Assembly (NCBI GenBank): GCA_013076295.1
Contig: RQOL01000927.1
Coordinates: 1 to 64,000 of the forward strand
From: Sanderia malayensis
Taxonomy: Eukaryota; Cnidaria; Scyphozoa; Semaeostomeae; Pelagiidae
Direction: 5' to 3'
Length of the DNA stretch: 64,000 bases
In this document: positions 25,198-37,175 of the stretch, one piece after another
How positions within the stretch are numbered: position 1 is the first letter of the stretch
How the letters are laid out: each line of letters begins with the position of its first letter
Position numbers and translations under genes: made by a program
The notes under the pieces: generated by a model
Told to the model about the DNA's origin: nothing
The model's database searches: none
What the model saw: the letters and a program-made list of their open reading frames with translations, nothing else

Positions 25198-28100
25198 ATG
25201 AAGAGATCACACGAAGAAAGCGCAGCTGCTAATAATAGCAAGAAAAGAAAAATCTCTTGCTATCAATGTGGGAAAGTATTCAATAGAATGGCGAATCTAA
25301 TGGCGCACAAGTGAACATCTCATAATGTGCAATCGCCACCCAAATTAGTTGGCGAAGGTAGGAAAAAGAAAAAGATAGATGATAAAGCATTTAAAATATA
25401 TACTAAGGAAGAGGATATTGAAAATATGAAAAAGATCAAGCAGCACACCATTCGCGAACTTATGAGTGAGATATATACACATAAGCAAGGGATAAAGTAT
25501 TATATTGTTCTCGAAGTAGAATTTCATAAGCCGATCGGGGATATCATATCAGATCCACCGCCAGTATTCAGATCTGCTATCTACTCACTGCTGCGATCAG
25601 AGATTGAAGATATCGAAGAGCTTGAAGACCAAATAGACGACGCCATTAGAAAGTTAAAAAATGACATAGATGAATTTACAGAAAATGGAAGCGGCTGGAT
25701 ATTTACAAAGTATATCAAACTGCTAGTGAAGATGTTCGACTAGGAAGCAATCAAAGGTAAAAAATATTTGCAGCTACCCGCCGACATCAAAAACAAAAAA
25801 GCAGTCATGAACGTGCAAAACGATCATGATAAATGCTTCATCTGGGCAATTCTATCTGCACTACATCCACAATCAAAACATCCACAAAGAGTCGCAAAGT
25901 ATCAACAGTACTTGAACGAGCTTAACTGCGAGGGATTGAAATATCCAGTAAAAGTGCAAGATAAAAAGATGATTGATACATTCGAAATAAACAACAACAT
26001 TTCAATCAACATCTATTTAAATGAAGATGATGAAATTATACCAATAAGAATAGCGAAAAAAGAACTTGCAAAGCATGTGGATTTGCTACTAATAATTAAT
26101 GATGATGATGAGAATCACTACTGCTGGATTAAAAGTATGAGTCGTTTGTTGGCCGGACGTCCTGGGCAAAAGTATCATGGAAAGCGTTTTTACTGCCCGC
26201 TATGCCTGTCATCATGCACAAGTCAAGAAAATCTAGATAAACATAAAACATTATGTCAGAAAATCAAAATCTTCCAAGGTGTTGAATATCCCAAAGACGC
26301 AGAATTAAAGTTTGAACATTTTAAGAACCAATGCATGCTACCATTCATCATATATGCAGATACTGAATCTATTTTGGAAGGTTCAAACAAGGGAGCTGCT
26401 TATCAAGAACACAAACCAATCAGTTATTGTATTTACGCCACGTCAATCGATGATAGATGGCAACGACCGTTGGAATGTTATACCGGAGAAGATTGCATGG
26501 AGGTGTTTATGAATAGTTTAGATAAGCTAAATGAAGAAATACGAACAGTATTCAAGAAAACCATGCCAATGATTAGATTAACACCGGAAGAAAATGCGGA
26601 ACATGCTGAGGCTATGCATTGCTATTGTTGCAATCAACTATTCAATGATAATGATAGACAAAAAGTCAGAGATCATTGTCACATTACCGGAAAATACAGA
26701 GGTCCAGCTTGCAAGCATTGCAACTTCAAACATCTGGATATAGTAGCAAACTATCACACTATCCCGATCGTCTTTCACAATCTAAAAGGATATGATATGC
26801 ATCATATTCTGAAGAATTTGAATGGTAGAAATGCAAAGATCATCGCCAATTCGAAAGAAAAGATCATGACTGCACAGATTGGTGGTCATTCTGAAGAAAA
26901 TGAAAAAGGTAGAAACACCAATACTAATGGAATCAAATACATTGATTCATTTGCATTTTTAAGCACCAGCTTGGCAACACTGGCCAACAACCTGCCGAAA
27001 GAAGATTTCATATCTATGAAAAAATACTTGCATGATGAGATCACCCAACAACAATATCCTGAGGTACCTAGAAATGAAGAAGAAAGAGTTACAGAATTGG
27101 AAAGAGAACGTCAAAACATGTTTGAACCGGGCGTAGCATGCAAAGATCCGCTAAAAAATGAAGATGTTTTGGATTATAGAAATTGGAAAATACCACCAAA
27201 GAGAGCTTTAACAGAAGCAGAAGATGCAGATGTCAAGAAAGCGTTTGATTTGCTGACAAGGAAAGGTGTTTATCCCTATGACTGGGTGGATAGTATAGAA
27301 AAAATGCAAGAAACATCTCTGCCACCAAAAGAAGCATTTTACAACAAACTCTATGATTCCAGCATCAGTGATGAAGATTATACATATGCTCAACAGGTTT
27401 GGCAATTTTTCAACTGTCAGACCTTTCAAGATTATCATGAGCTATATCTGAAAACTGATGTGCTGCTGTTAGCTGATATATTTGAATCGTTCAGAAAGCA
27501 GAGTCTAAAATTCTACAAGCTTGATCCTGCTCATTATCTAACTGCTCCTTAACTAGCTTGGGATGCAATGTTGAAGATGACTGGTGTAACGCTGGAATTA
27601 CTATCTGAAGAAAAAAGGACATTCACCTTATGATTGAAGATGGTATTCGAGGCGGTGTTTCGATAGCAGTGAAACGTCATGCTGAATCGACGGAAAACAA
27701 CACGTTGATGTACTTAGATGCAAACAATCTCTATGGATGGGCAATGTCGCAGCCAATGCCTTATGGTGGTTTCAAACAATTTACACAAGAAGAAATTAAA
27801 AACACAAACATCGACGCTTTGTTGTCAAGATCTGATGAAGATATTGGCTACATTCTCAAAGCTGACTTAGAATATCCAGCTGAGTTACATGATCATCATG
27901 CAGATCTACCATTAGCACCACAAAGATTACAAGTTCAAGAAGAAATGTTATCAAAATATCAAAGACAAGCTTATGGGGAAAAGTTTAAGTCAACACCAAA
28001 GCTAATACCAAATCTATATGACAAAAAAGAATACACCATGCATGAAAGAAATTTGAAGCAGTGTTTGGAATTGGGTTTGAAGCTAACAAAAGTTCATGAG

Positions 28101-29002
28101 ATTATTGAATTCAAGCAAAACTTTTGGTTGAAAAAATATATGACTTCAACACTCAAAAGAGAACTCAAGCAAGAAACGACTTTGAAAAAGATCTGTTCAA
28201 ACTGATGAACAATTCTGTGTTTGGAAAGACGATGGAAAACGTAAGAAATCATCGACGTTTTGAAATCTGCACAGATGGTATAGTCCTGAGAAGATGGGTC
28301 AGAAATCCAAAGTTCTATGGAGTAATTGAAATTAATGAAGATACACTTTTGGTAGAGAAAAAGATTGGGAAAGTTAAACTCAACAAGCCAATGTATGTTG
28401 GTTTCAGCATATTAGATATTAGCAAGACATTGATGTATGATTTCCACTACAACTTTGCAAAACCAAACCTTCCAAACGTTCAACTATGCTACATGGATAC
28501 TGATAGCTTCATCTATGACATACCAATGTCTCAAGATCAAGTTAACAGAGTATTGAAAGATCATGAAGATGGATTCGATTTCAGCAACTATGATAAAGAA
28601 CATCCAAATTACTCTGTAAGAAACAAGAAAGTTATTGGGAAAATGAAAGACGAGCTCGGTGGTGGGAAAATGATAGAATTCGTCGGATTGAGATCGAAGA
28701 TGTATAGCCTCAGAATCGATGATGGGCAAACAATCAAAAGAGCAAAAGGAATTAAAAAAGATGTGGTAAAGAAGCAAATAAAGCATGAAGATTACCTAGA
28801 TTGTCTGAAAGAACAGCAAACCTATTCACACAGGCAGCGTAATATTGAATCACACAATCATACCATCTACACAACAGAAAGAACAAAGAAATCGCTGAGC
28901 TCTTTTGATGATAAGAGATACATTCTTGATAATGGTTTTAACACACTGCCATATGGGCATTATTTGCAAGAAAATGCGCAAGCTGCTGAAGAAAGATACT
29001 GA
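25198..29002 (+). pseudogene. Polinton protein-primed DNA polymerase B, three stops and two frameshifts
   Basis: About 1,260 codons homologous to the family B polymerases of Polintons. The N-terminus has a C2H2-type finger (CYQC..H) and a lysine-rich stretch. The middle has a Cys/His region ('FYCPLC', 'CYCCNQL', 'DHCHITG'), the exonuclease-side motif 'YADTES' and the 'HNLKGYDMHHI' block. The polymerase core shows 'YLDANNLYGWAM', 'KLMNNSVFGKTMEN' and the catalytic 'YMDTDSFIYDI'. Stops are at 25312 (TGA), 25741 (TAG) and 27550 (TAA). Frameshifts lie near 27615, in an A-run, and near 28140. It would replicate the element from a terminal protein. This copy is dead. Confidence 0.93.
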
Positions 29003-29147
29003 GAAAAAGACATTATTTGAACATTTCTAAACTAACTGAACATTTAAGTTTTTAACATTATTTTAAACTATATCTTCTATTAACATAATTGTAAACATAC
29101 AAATCATTACTTAACTTATCATTTACATTAAAATATTTATTGATTAA

Positions 29148-29666
29148 TCAGTTCATTGTAACGTTTTTTGTTCTATTAATGAGGAAGAACATGCAATGTT
29201 GTCCACAAGTCGCACTCTCATAGGATTGAACTTGAGTTTTATTGTAAGTAAGTAATTTACTTAGTTTCAGCTGTAATAACGTTGATTCGTGTGCAATTAG
29301 TGTACAGTAATGTTAATATCACTGAAAACAAGCAAATGCATGTGTATTTTACTTAGTTTCTGTTGTAAAAACGTTGATTCATGTGCAATTGGTGTGCAAC
29401 GGATGAATGAAGTTTTTAAATTCTTTCAGCATAGGAGGCTCACCAAACGAATCATAAAAATCCAAAACGCCATCATCGCTAATATAGACGGCTACCCAGT
29501 GAGTTCCTTTACCAGTAAAATTATCTTCATTGAAAATGAATGAGCAGGGCAGTGAATGCACATCGATGTTTTTGATTTCATCTTTTCCAAATACACCATG
29601 GAAATAAGGTAGCTTTTCATGTTTCAGAAGTAAGTTATTGATTGTTATATCATCCATCATTACCAA
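29148..29666 (-). pseudogene. Polinton adenain-like cysteine protease, interrupted
   Basis: The first 95 residues (29666-29379) match the N-terminal half of the adenovirus-type/Ulp1-like maturation protease, with the catalytic His in 'GTHWVAVYI' followed by 'FYDSFGEPP'. The frame then stops. The catalytic Gln/Cys box ('ATCGQHCMFFL') reappears at about 29213-29180 and runs to a stop at 29150-29148. The gap holds a ~92-bp direct repeat (29259-29304 and 29351-29398), which explains the break. A minus-strand AATAAA lies at 29141-29136. The family cleaves capsid precursors during virion maturation. It overlaps the 3' end of the capsid gene by 7 bp. Confidence 0.8.
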
Positions 29667-30973
29667 TCACGAATGATGTTTTTATGACTATCAATTGTAA
29701 TTGTTCTGTCAAATTCCCCGAGAACAACAATATTCATCAAACTTGCAACAGCCGTTGCAAAATTGATGCTTATTCTCAAGTTACCCTCTCTTTTAAGCAA
29801 GTATTGTTCATCTGCACAATTTCCCTTTGGTGTCAAGCCAAAACCATAAATTGCTGATCCTTGATTGAATCTCTCATAATCAACCAGACTAGCTGAATTG
29901 CCCAGAGTAGTCAACAGACGGCTATAGGCATCGAAATAGTCATTATCATCATAATCCAATCTTAGAGGGGGAGTGACCTCTTGATTGTTAACAGTCACTT
30001 GAACGCCAAAAACTGATCCATGTACAAAGTTGAATGGGTTTTGTTCTCAAGATCCATTAAATGCAGAATTATCCACAAGAGCAAAAAACAATCTGTTTGG
30101 TACTTTTCCATTAAACACATTGTCTTGAACCCAGCTCGTTGTTGCAGCGGGGACCAAATAGTTTGTCATATGGGGTTGACAAAGAGGATACATGGCTGGA
30201 GATTTCATCAGAGTCCTTTCAATTCCTTTCAATACTGCATCTTTAACGTGGATATGGCGAAGTATCAATTTCACTTTATAAATGAAAAGCTGTGGAGATG
30301 TTCCAGTTTTGCTCATTAAACAAAACAAATTACTGTTGGGACTCAATCGCCATTGAAGACGTACGCCAGGTAGTAGGTATTTGAGTTGATTGCAAATGTT
30401 AACATGGGGTTTTGTTAACACTTTGACTTTCTCGCTGTCGTCAAATGGCGCAGATCTTGTGTTCAATCCTTGATTTTTCGCTGATGCCGTATTCGTTGGG
30501 TAAGCAGCATCTTCCTTACCTAGTGTGTCACTGGCCCAGTTTGTCATTTTCAAATAGTTTTCAGCTTTAGTTTCGTCAAACGACAACATTGTTTCCAAGT
30601 AAGATTGGTATGCATACATCCCGTTTGCTTCTGTGACAGGGGTGTCATTCAAAACCAGCTCTATCTGCTTCCACATAGATTGACCAATGTTATTTACTAC
30701 TCCTACAAATTCTGCAGTTGTTTTTCCAATATCAGCTCCATTTGCTTTCTTAATAGCAAGAGTTGAGACGAAATAAGAATGATTCAAATCAATCATATGA
30801 TCTGGCTGGGCAGGAATGTCAAACACAACAGTCTGCTTTGAGGAATTGAGAGCAGCAGCTTGTGGAAAATACTCAACATCTTTAAAATAATCATTATCGC
30901 TTTGAACTATCGGTGTACTGAATAAATTTAAACTCTCACTAGGGCACTCAGTATATTCTGTTTTTATACTCAT
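29660..30973 (-). pseudogene. Polinton major capsid protein, one premature stop
   Basis: A frame of about 437 codons from ATG 30973 to the stop at 29660, interrupted by one in-frame TGA at 30049-30047, after residue 308. The N-terminus ('SLNLFSTPIVQ') and the overall pattern resemble the double jelly-roll capsid proteins of Polintons, often annotated in invertebrate genomes as F54H12.2-like. Such proteins form the hexameric capsomers of an icosahedral shell. The gene lies downstream of the lysine-rich protein with a 4-bp ATGA overlap and upstream of the protease, a typical late cluster. The TGA at a possible CpG site would fit methylation-driven decay. Confidence 0.82.
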
Positions 30974-31497
30974 TGTAACAATTTCTTCTTCAGCAGTTTC
31001 TTCAACAAATTTTTTCTCAAATCTGGACGCTTTGCTTTAGGCTTCTTGCTCTTATTTGGCATGAAGATCCCTCTCATGGTGCTTTCTTTTATAGTTCGTT
31101 TAGGACGGCTCCTTGATTTCCTACCAGTGGCAGGCTGCTTCTTACTGGCAGAGCGCTTCTTGGCAGGTGGTTTTTTTGCTTTTTTTACGACATTTACAAT
31201 TTCTTCAGTAGCTTTTCTTTTAATTCCTTTCATAGAAGATTGTGTGGTATCTTTCATAACATTTTTAACATTTTCACCCGCTAACACTCGATCAACCGCC
31301 TTTTCTCCAAAATCTTTTAAAACAGGAAGTATAACTTTTTTTGTAGATTTTAGTCCTTGCTTTTTCAAAACTGGTATTGCAGCTTTAACAGCTCTTTTGA
31401 AAATAGACCCAGCTTTTTTGAAAATAGTACCTACTCCTCTCCCACGCTGGGAAGCATAGAAATATGGAGTTGATTTGTAAATTGGAAAATCATACAT
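30970..31497 (-). CDS. Polinton lysine-rich virion-type protein (175 aa)
   Basis: An intact frame between penton and major capsid, overlapping both (8 and 4 bp). Residues 1-20 hold an aromatic segment and a 'GRGVG' turn. Residues 24-65 form amphipathic helices ('TIFKKAGSIFKRAVKAAIP'), and residues 95-175 are strongly basic with repeated KK/KR and a K-L-L-K-K-L-L end. Adenoviruses and adintoviruses encode basic core or membrane-active proteins (pVI, pX-like) at comparable places, so a virion core or membrane-lytic role is plausible. This rests on composition and position, not a matched motif. Confidence 0.6.
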   Translation of the reverse strand: MYDFPIYKSTPYFYASQRGRGVGTIFKKAGSIFKRAVKAAIPVLKKQGLKSTKKVILPVLKDFGEKAVDRVLAGENVKNVMKDTTQSSMKGIKRKATEEIVNVVKKAKKPPAKKRSASKKQPATGRKSRSRPKRTIKESTMRGIFMPNKSKKPKAKRPDLRKNLLKKLLKKKLLQ

Positions 31498-32137
31498 GCT
31501 TTCTTCTAAAATGTAGCAAGAATGTTGTCTTTGTCTTGTAAAATTGTATATCTTTTCCTAGCTCGTTGTAGACTTTTATAGTAAATTCGTTTATGTCGTT
31601 GTACAGCAACGGATAGTAGAACAGATTTTCAAATTCTACAAAATTCAGCACATGTTTGTTAATCTTCAATGGAATGAAACGCAACAATGGTGTGCTAATT
31701 TTTCCGACTACACGGTAGTCTAGCATGGAGCAATATATAAACATATTCTTCCCTTCTGCGTTGACTTGGAAATCTTGATCACCAGTCACATCAGTTGTTC
31801 TTTCGATAGCCGTGAATGTATGATTTGATAGTAATCCAATAGGTGGATCTAGACTATTTGTAAACGGGCAAGGTGTCCATCTCACATCTCTATAATAAAC
31901 ATTATTTATATTGCGACTATATTCCTGCACATCTTCAACAAAACCAAACAATTTACATAAATCTTTTCCCATTGCAATTCTTTTTGCATACTTTGGAAAT
32001 GTTATCTTGACTTTTGAATCCACAATTGAAAACTCTGGTCCACCTTCATAAGATAAACCTAAATCAGTTACATACTCTTTCAGTTCCCCCTCTTGTTTTT
32101 TTACGTTTTCATTGAAAATTGCAATGATTTCTCTCAT
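31490..32137 (-). CDS. Polinton penton (minor capsid) protein, 215 aa
   Basis: An intact 215-residue frame. The C-terminal ~110 residues show the pattern of Polinton/adintovirus penton jelly-rolls: 'PLLRFIPLK', 'EFENLFYYPLL', 'INEFTIKVYNELGKDI' and a final 'LHFRRK'. Pentons fill the five-fold vertices of the capsid. An in-frame stop lies about 15 codons upstream of the ATG, so the N-terminus is either short or was truncated. The nearby 32140-32560 sequence leads into the nested BEL/Pao element, which may have cut the promoter or N-terminal part. Confidence 0.75.
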   Translation of the reverse strand: MREIIAIFNENVKKQEGELKEYVTDLGLSYEGGPEFSIVDSKVKITFPKYAKRIAMGKDLCKLFGFVEDVQEYSRNINNVYYRDVRWTPCPFTNSLDPPIGLLSNHTFTAIERTTDVTGDQDFQVNAEGKNMFIYCSMLDYRVVGKISTPLLRFIPLKINKHVLNFVEFENLFYYPLLYNDINEFTIKVYNELGKDIQFYKTKTTFLLHFRRKHV

Positions 32138-32558
32138 TGTGAATTTTTTAATAGTATTGAAAATGGAAAAAAGGATTTTTTGAATTTAATTACGTAACTG
32201 TGTGATGTGATCCGTAACTTGTTTTTTTGCTGTGTCAATGTGTTCATTGTTTTGCGTATTGTATAGTCTTTTGTATTCGTCTTGTGTTTTGAAAGAGCAT
32301 TTCTGTGTATTCACGTTTATCTTTGTTTTTTGTGTGTATAATTAGGCGCGAAGCAGCAGATGATACGAGAACTTTAGTTTTAATTTTTGTTTATGGACGT
32401 TGCTGGATAATTTATTTGTTGAAATAATGGACGCCAATGTAAATTCACGAAATTGAAGCATGAAGCTAGATTTTTAAATTGACTTTGTTTATTTTGGCTG
32501 CTATATTCAGTGAATTTACAAGTCACTTCAGCAAATAAAATTCCCATAAAATTTGATT
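32138..32558. other. Junction between Polinton penton gene and BEL/Pao coding region
   Basis: An AT-rich leader upstream of the BEL/Pao frame. It should contain the Polinton-retrotransposon boundary and perhaps a 5' LTR and leader. A possible LTR-like start is 'tgtgatgtgatccg' near 32203, but without a second LTR the boundary cannot be set. Confidence 0.35.
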
Positions 32559-35500
32559 ATGGCAAGAAATTCTTCGGATAAAGTTTTTGGAAATTTTGGA
32601 GAATCTTTAAGAAACAACTCGGAGCCGTCCACAAACAGAAATTTGGATGAAGTGACGGTAACGAACATTCAAGATGAAGTTCAAAGCAATATAGAGGCTC
32701 TGAATTTGTTTGGTCCTGGAGGTGACAGATCTAAACGCGTGACAACGTTAACAGAAAAAGGAAAGTCATATACACGCGACGTTCAATTTCGAAATCGAAA
32801 ATCGCTTTATTGTAACTTGCAGAAGCAGATGAAATTTATTACGTCCTTATTAAACTTGAGTCACAGTATGACTGTTATTCGTTGTGAATTATCGAAATTG
32901 GATGAGATTTTTTGCAATTTGATGGCCGTACAAGAAAATTTTATTGCGTTAGTGGAGAATTGTGATCAACATGACGTTGAAAGCCGTTGGTTTGAAGTTG
33001 TTGATAAGGAGGTCATGGATTTCAAAACAAATATTTACAATTATTTGTCTCAAGCTAAAAATTTGGAAGATAATAAAAGTGTTACGTCTTTATGTTCGAA
33101 GAGCTCAAAAAAGTCCCGAAAGTCATCAAGTTCAACCGCTACGCCATCAAGTTTAAAAAGCTCAAAAGGGTCGCAGAAGTCTGGTTCATCAGTTCGTGAG
33201 CGTGCCGCTGCAGAAAAGGCACGTATAGCTGAGTTACACGCAGAATCCAAATTTCTGGAGGAAAGAAGAGCTGCTGAAATCGCATCTGAAAAGGTTCGCA
33301 TCAAGCAAGAAATAGCTAAAGCGGAAGCTAGAGTAAAGGTTTTTGAGGAATTTGAAGATTCTATCCGCTGTGAGAAATCTGTTACAGAAGAAGTGGCAGA
33401 TCAAGATGGAACTTTTTATGAAAACGAAAGAATTTCTCGTTCTTACGTCAAAAACTGGATCACTGCAAATAGAGATGTTACCAATCAACCTGGTTTTTCA
33501 CAAAGGCAAAGAATTGAACCCTCTCGAGTACAACTTGAAAATTTGTCAAAACAACAACAACAACAAACAGTTTCTTTTGGTATGAGGAGACCTGAATGTT
33601 ATGTTATGAATGTTATGAGGAGACCTGAACCTTATGTTCCCAAAATGCCCAAAGAAGAGTTGTCTCAGCAACCAAATCTAGGGAATCACTTCATAAATGA
33701 ACCAAGAGAAGATACAGAGGGCATTGATGAAAGCACTTTACATGCTGCTACCCTTTATGGATTATTGAATCAGCAAAATGCACCAAATGTGGATATTGAT
33801 GTTTTTGGCGGTGATCCCATGGAATATCAATACTTTATGGCAACGTTTCGAGAAGTTGTTGAGAAGAAAATTGCAGATCCAATGGGAAGGCTGACCAGAT
33901 TAATCAAGTATACGTCAGGTGAAGCAAAAGAACTAATCAGACATTGTATCCAGTTGCCACCAAAAGTTTGCTACAAGGAAGCAAAAGCATTGCTAACAAA
34001 AGAATATGGGGATTCATATAGGATTTCAGCTGCTTACATGAAGGAGCTACGTAGATGGCCACAAGTTAAATATGCTGATGCACTTTCATTTAGAACTTTC
34101 TATAGATTTCTGGTTAAATGCCAAACCAGCATGAAAGCTGGCCCTCATTTGCAAGCATTAAACACACCGGAAATTCTGCAAATTCTCCAGTCGAAACTTC
34201 CTGGTAATCTACAGGAAAGATGGAATCGAAAAGTTTTTGGTCTCAAAAGAGATGAACTGAGAGCCGCTGAATTCATAGATTTTGTTAACCTGATTGAAGA
34301 CGAAACGAGACTGGTCAATGACCCATTGTATTCAAGAGAAGCTTTGTCTGAAGTTCAAAACTCCTTTAAAGACAGATTTAGAAGAGAAATGGCAAAGGAT
34401 ACGAAGATGAGTGTTTACAGCACAGATTATTCTTCAACAGAGACGGATAGAGTTTATGAACCTAAATCCAGTTGCCCATCATGTGAAGGATTGCATGATT
34501 TAGATAAATGTCCTGATTATTTAAAGCTTGATGTGAAAGAAAGAAGCAAGTTTCTGTACGAGAACAAATTATGTTATGCTTGCTATAAGCCTACATCCCC
34601 AACCCATGTGTCAAAGAGCTGCAGGCAACGAAGAACGTGCAATATTTGTACTGGATCTCATCCAACTGGTTTACATGGATTTAAGTTCACAAAAAAATCG
34701 GAGAATGATGAAACAAAGCAAGATCATTTGGTCTGTAATTTGGCTACTGTTGATGCGCAAGTCATAAGTTTGTCAGTGATTCCAGTGAGAATTGGTGTCA
34801 AGAATGGGAATCAAGAAATGATAGTATATGCTATGCTAGACAACTGCAGTCAGGGAACTTTCATACAAGAGGACATATTGAATGCATTGAAGGTGAAAGG
34901 TGTGAAGACCACAGTAACTGTGAAGACCATGACGGGTGAAGCTACAGAAGAATCAATTAGTCTCGATAATTTGACGGTATCTGGTTTGGGTTCTGCTGAC
35001 AGAGAAACGATATCGTTGCCAAAAACGTATAGCAGAAAAGAGCTCCCGATTCAAAGAGATGATATACCGACACCAGGTAAATTACGTCATTGGCCCCACC
35101 TGAAAGATATCATGAAAGATCTACACAAAGAGGATTCTGAAATTCCGGTCGGTTTGTTGATTGGTGCAAATTGTCCATTGGCTCTTGAACCTCATGAAAT
35201 AATTCCTAGTCAAGATGGCGGCCCTTATGCTTTTAGATCCTGCCTTGGCTGGTGTATTTCAGGCCCAATCATTAAACGCGCAGAGAATGAAATATTAGTG
35301 AGGTGCAATCGAATCGCAGTCTCCGATGCTGGCTCCACAAAGATTGCCGAGCACCACTTTGTTGTAGAAGATGCTGTAAAGGATGTCACAATCAATGAAA
35401 TTTTGACAAAAATGTACCATATTGATTTCAGTGAAGCAAAGTTGAATGATGAAAACTTAAACTTTTCACAAGAAGACAAGAAGTTCTTGGAATTGATGAA

Positions 35501-36845
35501 AGAGCGGGGTTATAAATCTGATGGTCATTATGTGCTACCGCTGCCATTTCGTAATCCGCACGTTTGCATGCCAAACAACAGAGATCAAGCAATGAAGAGA
35601 GCAAAATGGACAAAAAGAAGGCTACAGAAAGACCCTACGTTTTATAATGATTACGTCAAGTTTATGAACGATATTATTGGTAAAGGATATGCAAAGAAAG
35701 TAGAAGCGAATTATGACATCCCTGGAAAGCAGTGGTACATTCCTCATCACGGAGTATATCACCCAAAGAAACCAGAAAAAATTAGAGTAGTATTCGATTG
35801 CAGCGCTCAATACCAAGGAACTTGTTTGAATAAAGAGCTTCTACAAGGTCCGGATCTGACTAATCAGTTGGTGGGAGTGCTTCTACGTTTTAGGAAAGAG
35901 CTAATTGCCTTTACTGGTGACATTGAAGCTATGTTTTACCAGGTTCGTGTTCCTGAAGATCAGTGGTCCTTTTTGCGATTTCTTTGGTGGCCAGAAGGAA
36001 ACCTGGAATCGGCACCTATGGATTATGAAATGTGTGTTCATCTCTTTGGGGGAATATCGTCACCAAGTTGTTCTAATTTTGCACTCAGGAAAACAGCAGA
36101 TGATTCAGAGGTAGAATTTGGAAGTGAAGCTGCAATGACTTTGAAAAGAAACTTCTATGTTGATGACATGCTAAAATCAAAGGAATGCAGCTCATCTTCA
36201 ATAGCACTGATATCAAATGTAAGAAAGATGTGTGCTTCAGGTGGTTTTAATCTCACGAAGTTTGCCTCTAATGATAAAGAAGTGTTGGAATCTATTCCAC
36301 AAGATGCGAGATCAAAAGAAGTAAAGAAATGTGATTTAGCAGTAGACAATTTACCAGCTGAGCGAGCACTTGGTGTATATTGGTGTGTAGAGAATGATAC
36401 ACTCGGATTTCGTATTGAGTTGAACGATAAGCCGTTAACAAGAAGAGGTGTACTGTCATCCATAAGCTCCATTTATGATCCGCTTGGTTTGGCAGCCCCG
36501 TTTCTATTACAAGGGAGGAAAATACTGCAACAGCTTTGTAGTGACAAAAAAGAATGGGATGACGACTTATCAGAAGACCAGAAAAACATATGGTTAAGAT
36601 GGAGGCAGGAGCTTCCGCTTCTTGAAACATTAGAGATAGCACGTTGTTACAAACCGAAACATTTTGGTAAGGTCGTCTCTGCAACACTCCACAATTTTTC
36701 AGATGCATCGCAAGAAGGCTATGGTCAGGCAAGCTACTTACGTCTTACTGATGTCAAAGGAAATATTAATTGTTCTTTGGTCATGGGAAAATCTCGAGTT
36801 TCTCCATTGAAGCAAACAACGATTCCAAGGCTGGAGCTTACAGCC
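32559..36845 (+). mobile_element. BEL/Pao LTR-retrotransposon Gag-Pol, 3'-truncated, nested in the Polinton
   Basis: One open frame from ATG 32559 continues through retroelement sequence to about 36845. In order: a Gag region with a basic, coiled-coil segment; the DUF1759-like block ('VDIDVFGGDPMEYQYF'); paired zinc knuckles ('CPSCEGLHDLDKC', 'CNICTGSHPTGLH'); a retropepsin-like domain ('AMLDNCSQGTF'); a reverse transcriptase ('VVFDCSAQYQG', 'GDIEAMFYQV', 'FYVDD'); a peptidase A17-type linker ('SSIYDPLGLAAP'); and the beginning of RNase H ('NFSDASQEGYG'). It stops matching at 'PRLELTA'. Integrase, envelope and 3' LTR are absent. The frame runs into Polinton sequence and terminates at 36974. 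The long intact frame contrasts with the broken Polinton genes. Confidence 0.9.
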
Positions 36846-37127
36846 TCTCAATGCCATCTTCTTAACAGCTTGTTTACTAACTCGTTTTGCTATCGCTCTT
36901 CCACCCTGTCTTACAGCTTGTTTAATAGCTTGCCCAGCTGCTACACGAGCTATTGCGGAACCCATGTTTGTTGATTTCCTCTCTCCTCTCCTTTCACGTT
37001 TTCGTATTCTATCCCTTTTATACTTTCCTTCACCCGTCATTAGTTTAGTCGCTTCAACTCCACCATCATCCTTCAACATATCGTCTATCAGCATTGATGC
37101 TACAACACTTGCTGCTATACTAGCCAT
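36846..37127 (-). pseudogene. Polinton basic protein, 3' end cut off by the BEL/Pao junction
   Basis: Starts at ATG 37127. Residues 1-30 are hydrophobic/acidic ('SIAASVVASMLIDDML'). A very basic stretch (residues about 34-52, 'KYKRDRIRKRERRGERK') follows, then an Ala/Lys-rich helical part ending near 'KKMALRGC'. Beyond that the frame reads the antisense of the BEL/Pao RNase H region, so the true C-terminus is lost. It is probably a virion or DNA-binding protein, judged from charge and location only. Confidence 0.6.
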
Positions 37128-37175
37128 GATTATATTATAGCTATTAAATTGTAGCGTTCTTCCTTCTTTTATAAT

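Noticed and set aside
29310..29543. Plus-strand frame over the protease
   Set aside because: It lies opposite the recognised protease and has no family features.
36846..36974. C-terminal extension of the BEL/Pao polyprotein
   Set aside because: This part reads the antisense of a Polinton basic-protein gene, so it is a junction by-product.
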